This document shows, in pieces, positions 10,248 through 10,331 of a DNA stretch of 10,331 nt. The notes beneath the pieces were generated by a model. It ran no database searches and was not told where the DNA came from. It was given only the letters and a program-made list of their open reading frames with translations. Position 1 is the stretch's first letter, and each line of letters opens with the position of its first letter. The DNA comes from Streptomyces bikiniensis (GTDB lineage Bacteria > Actinomycetota > Actinomycetes > Streptomycetales > Streptomycetaceae). The stretch spans positions 1 through 10,331 of the forward strand of contig JNWL01000091.1 of the NCBI GenBank assembly GCA_000716465.1, given 5' to 3'. The position numbers were made by a program, and so were the translations under genes.

Positions 10248-10331
10248 CTATCCGAGCCAGGTGATGGTGAGGACGGACAGGCGGCGCAGGGGGCGGTTGA
10301 CCCAGTAGGTGAGGGAGAGCTGGCCGATGGA
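10248..10331 (-). CDS. 3' end of a gene running in from the right edge (partial)
   Basis: The last 27 codons are visible: SIGQLSLTYWVNRPLRRLSV, LTITWLG, then TAG (10250-10248). Third-position G/C is high and the residues are well mixed, so this looks like a true C-terminus: an amphipathic strand (QLSLTYWV), a basic turn (NRPLRR) and a last strand. The family cannot be assigned from so short a piece. Confidence 0.55.
   Translation of the reverse strand, partial: SIGQLSLTYWVNRPLRRLSVLTITWLG

Overview
The window is high-GC actinobacterial DNA, most likely from Streptomyces. The signs are strong third-position G/C bias, GTG starts, AGGAGG-type ribosome sites, DUF4253 and STAS proteins, Streptomyces-type IS5 and IS21 relics, and a type I-E style CRISPR repeat. 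It reads as an accessory region: about half of it has no convincing gene, and at least five genes are broken or truncated. No core metabolic operon, rRNA or tRNA was seen.

Left part (1-3350). The C-terminal half of an IS5-family transposase, killed by a nonsense codon, ends about 100 bp before a DUF4253 gene (572-1381). A 75-residue orphan with a strong ribosome site follows (1694-1921). On the minus strand lie an unrecognised short ORF (1959-2153), a stand-alone STAS-domain protein (2369-2704) that lacks the usual phosphorylatable serine, and a 58-residue two-helix membrane protein (3172-3348).

Middle (3350-6800). A gene-poor stretch holds four 12-bp tandem repeats (3769-3816) and the tail of an IS21 IstB helper ATPase (4155-4388). 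After it come a small conserved-looking minus gene (4488-4739) and the tail of a Ser/Thr kinase whose subdomain XI arginine is now tryptophan (4922-5209). A PIG-V/Gpi18-type GT-C glycosyltransferase (5360-6532, minus) follows; its AT-richer composition and un-Streptomyces-like codons suggest horizontal acquisition.

Most interesting locus (6804-7476). A small four-cysteine secreted protein reads on the minus strand from a signal peptide onward but has no start codon. Its missing 5' end (Shine-Dalgarno, ATG and first codons) lies about 270 bp away on the plus strand, joined to the frameshifted tail of a paralogue. The signal-peptide DNA is present at both places as a perfect 52-bp inverted repeat (7032-7083 and 7352-7403). 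Flipping the 268 bp between the arms would restore an intact 95-residue gene. This is either a DNA inversion switch locked OFF in this assembly or the scar of one inversion.

Right part (7600-10331). A HicB-like/HTH protein (7606-8007, minus) has a promoter that looks leaderless, with a dyad over its -35 box. A 15-bp hairpin follows, then the first 33 codons of an IS5-type transposase ending 4 bp from a CRISPR array. The array has four repeats and three 32-nt spacers, its leader on the right, and no cas gene in view. About 850 bp with several GC-rich hairpins but no supported gene comes next. The window ends with a possible 39-residue membrane peptide, a 19-bp perfect hairpin, a 73-residue hypothetical, and the 3' end of another minus-strand gene.
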